This document shows positions 14,675 to 16,409 of a stretch of 16,409 nucleotides of DNA, one piece after another (the first letter of the stretch is position 1; every line of letters starts with the position of its first letter). The notes below the pieces were generated by a model. It was not told where the DNA came from. It made no database searches and saw only the letters and a program-made list of their open reading frames with translations. Source of the stretch: CAXQRU01 sp964226685 (GTDB lineage Bacteria > Pseudomonadota > Gammaproteobacteria > Pseudomonadales > Cellvibrionaceae); contig CAXQRU010000094.1 in the NCBI GenBank assembly GCA_964226685.1, positions 1 to 16,409 of the forward strand. The letters are read 5' to 3'. The position numbers and the translations under genes are program-made.

Positions 14675-16409
14675 ATGGCTAAAACAGGCCTTTTAAACGC
14701 CCCAGAATTATTCAATTACCCCAAGTATTGGGCTCACTGTTTTGGTGCGGCGCCCTATTTGCCAATGTCTCGTGCTGAAATGGATCAATTAGGTTGGGAC
14801 AGTTGCGATATCATCATCGTTACCGGTGACGCCTATGTAGACCACCCAAGTTTTGGGATGGCGGTGATGGGGCGGTTTTTGGAATCCCAGGGTTTTCGTG
14901 TGGGTATTATTGCCCAGCCGGACTGGACCAACACCAACGATTTTAAGGCGTTAGGAAAGCCCAATTTATTTTTTGGGATTACGGCCGGCAATATGGACTC
15001 GATGATTAATCGCTATACGGCCGATTTAAAGCCGCGCAGTGATGATGCCTATACACCCAATGGCGAACCCAATAAGCGGCCAGATAGAGCCGTTACCGTT
15101 TACAGCCAGCGCTGTAAAGAGGCTTATAAGTCTGTCCCTATTGTGCTGGGTGGCATTGAAGCTAGCTTGCGTAGAATCGCTCAATATGACTACTGGACAG
15201 ACGAAGTACGTCGCTCAGTCTTGATTGATGCAACCGCCGATATTTTGTTGTACGGCAATGCAGAGCGAGCGATAGCGGAGTTAGCTCATCGTTTATCTGA
15301 GGGGCAAAGTATCGAGCAGCTTCGAGATATTCGGGGTACCGTTGTTGTTCGTCAAGCTCCACCTGAGGGTTGGTCTGAGATTGATTCCACGCGAATTGAT
15401 TGGCCGGGACAAATTGATAAATTACTCAACCCCTATGAATACGACCAATCACCCAGTGATTGTGATGTAAAAACCACTGAGGAAAAATTAGGGCTTGAAG
15501 AGGTACAGGCTGAACCGGTGCGCATTGTGCCTATGCCACTTCAAAGGCAGTTTGACCTTGATGAAGACAAAACCTATATTCGTTTGCCGTCCTTTGAAAA
15601 GGTAAGGGCAGATTCAGCGCTCTATGCACATGCATCGAGAGTGCTTCATCAAGAAGCCAACCCTCATAATGCCAGGCCATTAGCGCAGCGTCATGGTCAT
15701 AGAGAAATTTGGGTCAACCCACCACCCATCCCTCTAAAGACTAATGAAATGGACGGTGTATTTGATCTGCCTTATCAGAGGCGGCCACATCCAAGCTATG
15801 GCGATGCGAATATTCCCGCTTACGAGATGATCAAAACCTCAGTGAATATTATGCGTGGTTGTTTTGGTGGTTGTACTTTTTGTTCTATTACTGAGCATGA
15901 AGGGCGAATTATCCAAAGTCGCTCAGAAGAGTCCGTGCTCAGCGAAATTGAAAAAATCCGTGATCAAGTACCAGGCTTTACTGGTACCATTTCTGATCTC
16001 GGCGGTCCGACCGCCAATATGTATTTTTTAAACTGTAAGGATGATCGCATACAAGCTAATTGTCGCAGGCTATCTTGCGTTTATCCTGGTATCTGTAAAA
16101 ACTTAAATACTGATCATAGTCGAACTACCAATTTATACCGTCGTGCGCGCGCTATCAAAGGCATCAAGCGCATCGCGATTGCGTCGGGCTTACGTTATGA
16201 CTTGGCGGTTGAAGATCCAGAATACGTTAAAGAATTGGTGACCCATCATGTGGGCGGCTATTTAAAGATTGCGCCGGAGCATACTGAAAAAAGTACACTA
16301 TCGATGATGATGAAGCCAGGCATGGGTAGCTATGATAAATTTAAAAAACTCTTTGATAAATACTCAAAAGCGGCAGGTAAAAAGCAATATTTAATTCCCT
16401 ATTTTATTG
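14675..16409 (+). CDS. YgiQ-family radical SAM protein, 3' end cut by the contig edge
   Basis: The frame is open from ATG 14675 to the last base, giving 578 complete codons with no stop. The N-terminal domain reads [18 protein letters not shown], then [20 protein letters not shown], the hallmark of the YgiQ family. The radical SAM iron-sulphur motif CFGGCTFC is present with Cys396, Cys400 and Cys403 (CxxxCxxC). Downstream segments such as [10 protein letters not shown] and [11 protein letters not shown] are also typical. Full-length members have roughly 700-770 residues, so a C-terminal quarter or so is missing. The biochemical role of the family is not established. The gene begins 74 bases after the cyclic-di-GMP gene; GAGAG before the ATG is a weak ribosome site. 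No terminator is visible in that gap, so read-through from the gene before is possible. Confidence 0.95.
   Translation, partial: MAKTGLLNAPELFNYPKYWAHCFGAAPYLPMSRAEMDQLGWDSCDIIIVTGDAYVDHPSFGMAVMGRFLESQGFRVGIIAQPDWTNTNDFKALGKPNLFFGITAGNMDSMINRYTADLKPRSDDAYTPNGEPNKRPDRAVTVYSQRCKEAYKSVPIVLGGIEASLRRIAQYDYWTDEVRRSVLIDATADILLYGNAERAIAELAHRLSEGQSIEQLRDIRGTVVVRQAPPEGWSEIDSTRIDWPGQIDKLLNPYEYDQSPSDCDVKTTEEKLGLEEVQAEPVRIVPMPLQRQFDLDEDKTYIRLPSFEKVRADSALYAHASRVLHQEANPHNARPLAQRHGHREIWVNPPPIPLKTNEMDGVFDLPYQRRPHPSYGDANIPAYEMIKTSVNIMRGCFGGCTFCSITEHEGRIIQSRSEESVLSEIEKIRDQVPGFTGTISDLGGPTANMYFLNCKDDRIQANCRRLSCVYPGICKNLNTDHSRTTNLYRRARAIKGIKRIAIASGLRYDLAVEDPEYVKELVTHHVGGYLKIAPEHTEKSTLSMMMKPGMGSYDKFKKLFDKYSKAAGKKQYLIPYFI

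Noticed and set aside
14443..14682. Open frame across the end of the GGDEF-EAL gene and the gap after it
   Set aside because: It lies mostly in another frame of the conserved EAL domain and ends inside the YgiQ start; no domain or ribosome site supports it.
1..16409. CRISPR arrays, tRNA or rRNA genes, insertion sequences, phage genes
   Set aside because: No regularly spaced repeats, no cloverleaf-like segment, and no transposase, integrase or phage structural motifs were seen in the translated genes or the gaps.
16380..16409. Adapter at the right end of the contig
   Set aside because: The last bases continue the YgiQ reading frame with family-like residues and do not resemble any Illumina adapter on either strand.

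Overview
The window is a 16.4 kb piece of a bacterial contig, with every recognisable gene on the + strand. It most likely comes from a moderate-GC, aquatic gammaproteobacterium. That inference rests on a YgiQ-type radical SAM protein with strongly proteobacterial sequence, a classic membrane GGDEF-EAL protein, c-type cytochromes and secreted multidomain proteins with LamG and discoidin-like modules. No species can be named. Bases 1-19 are not biological: they match the 3' end of the Illumina TruSeq read-1 adapter, so native sequence starts at about base 20, directly beside an 11-bp-arm palindrome.

Region 1 (20-4189) looks like the downstream end of a natural-product (NRPS or PKS) cluster. 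It holds a thioester-reductase release domain whose upstream modules lie off the contig, a small four-helix membrane protein with two histidine clusters, a type II thioesterase, and a GMC flavoprotein oxidoreductase. The reductase would release the chain as an aldehyde or alcohol, the thioesterase would clear misprimed carriers, and the GMC enzyme could oxidise an alcohol. The order is observed; the pathway is inferred.

Region 2 (about 4190-11980) is the most unusual part. A promoter-like site precedes a gene for a secreted protein of about 2000 residues. Its modules run: two LamG domains, a galactose/glyoxal-oxidase-type copper-radical oxidase with the radical and copper ligands in place, a discoidin-like domain, a PKD domain, a YVTN-type beta-propeller, a di-heme MauG/cytochrome c peroxidase-like domain, and three lectin-like repeats. 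Two tightly packed genes follow: a small exported YtkA/FixH-like protein with a His/Met-rich loop, and a separate di-heme MauG/CcpA-type peroxidase. A hairpin with a T-tract then ends the unit. An oxidase that makes hydrogen peroxide is thus fused to, and co-transcribed with, haem domains of a family that consumes it. I propose a peroxide-coupled extracellular redox system; its substrate is unknown.

Region 3 (11980-16409) is ordinary by comparison. A repeat-rich upstream region with a promoter-like site leads to a membrane PAS-GGDEF-EAL protein with all catalytic motifs and the product-inhibition site. A YgiQ-family radical SAM gene follows and runs off the right edge. No tRNA, rRNA, CRISPR array, insertion sequence or phage gene was seen. 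No gene-free stretch exceeds 300 bases; the longest gaps are 4190-4376 and 11932-12152.
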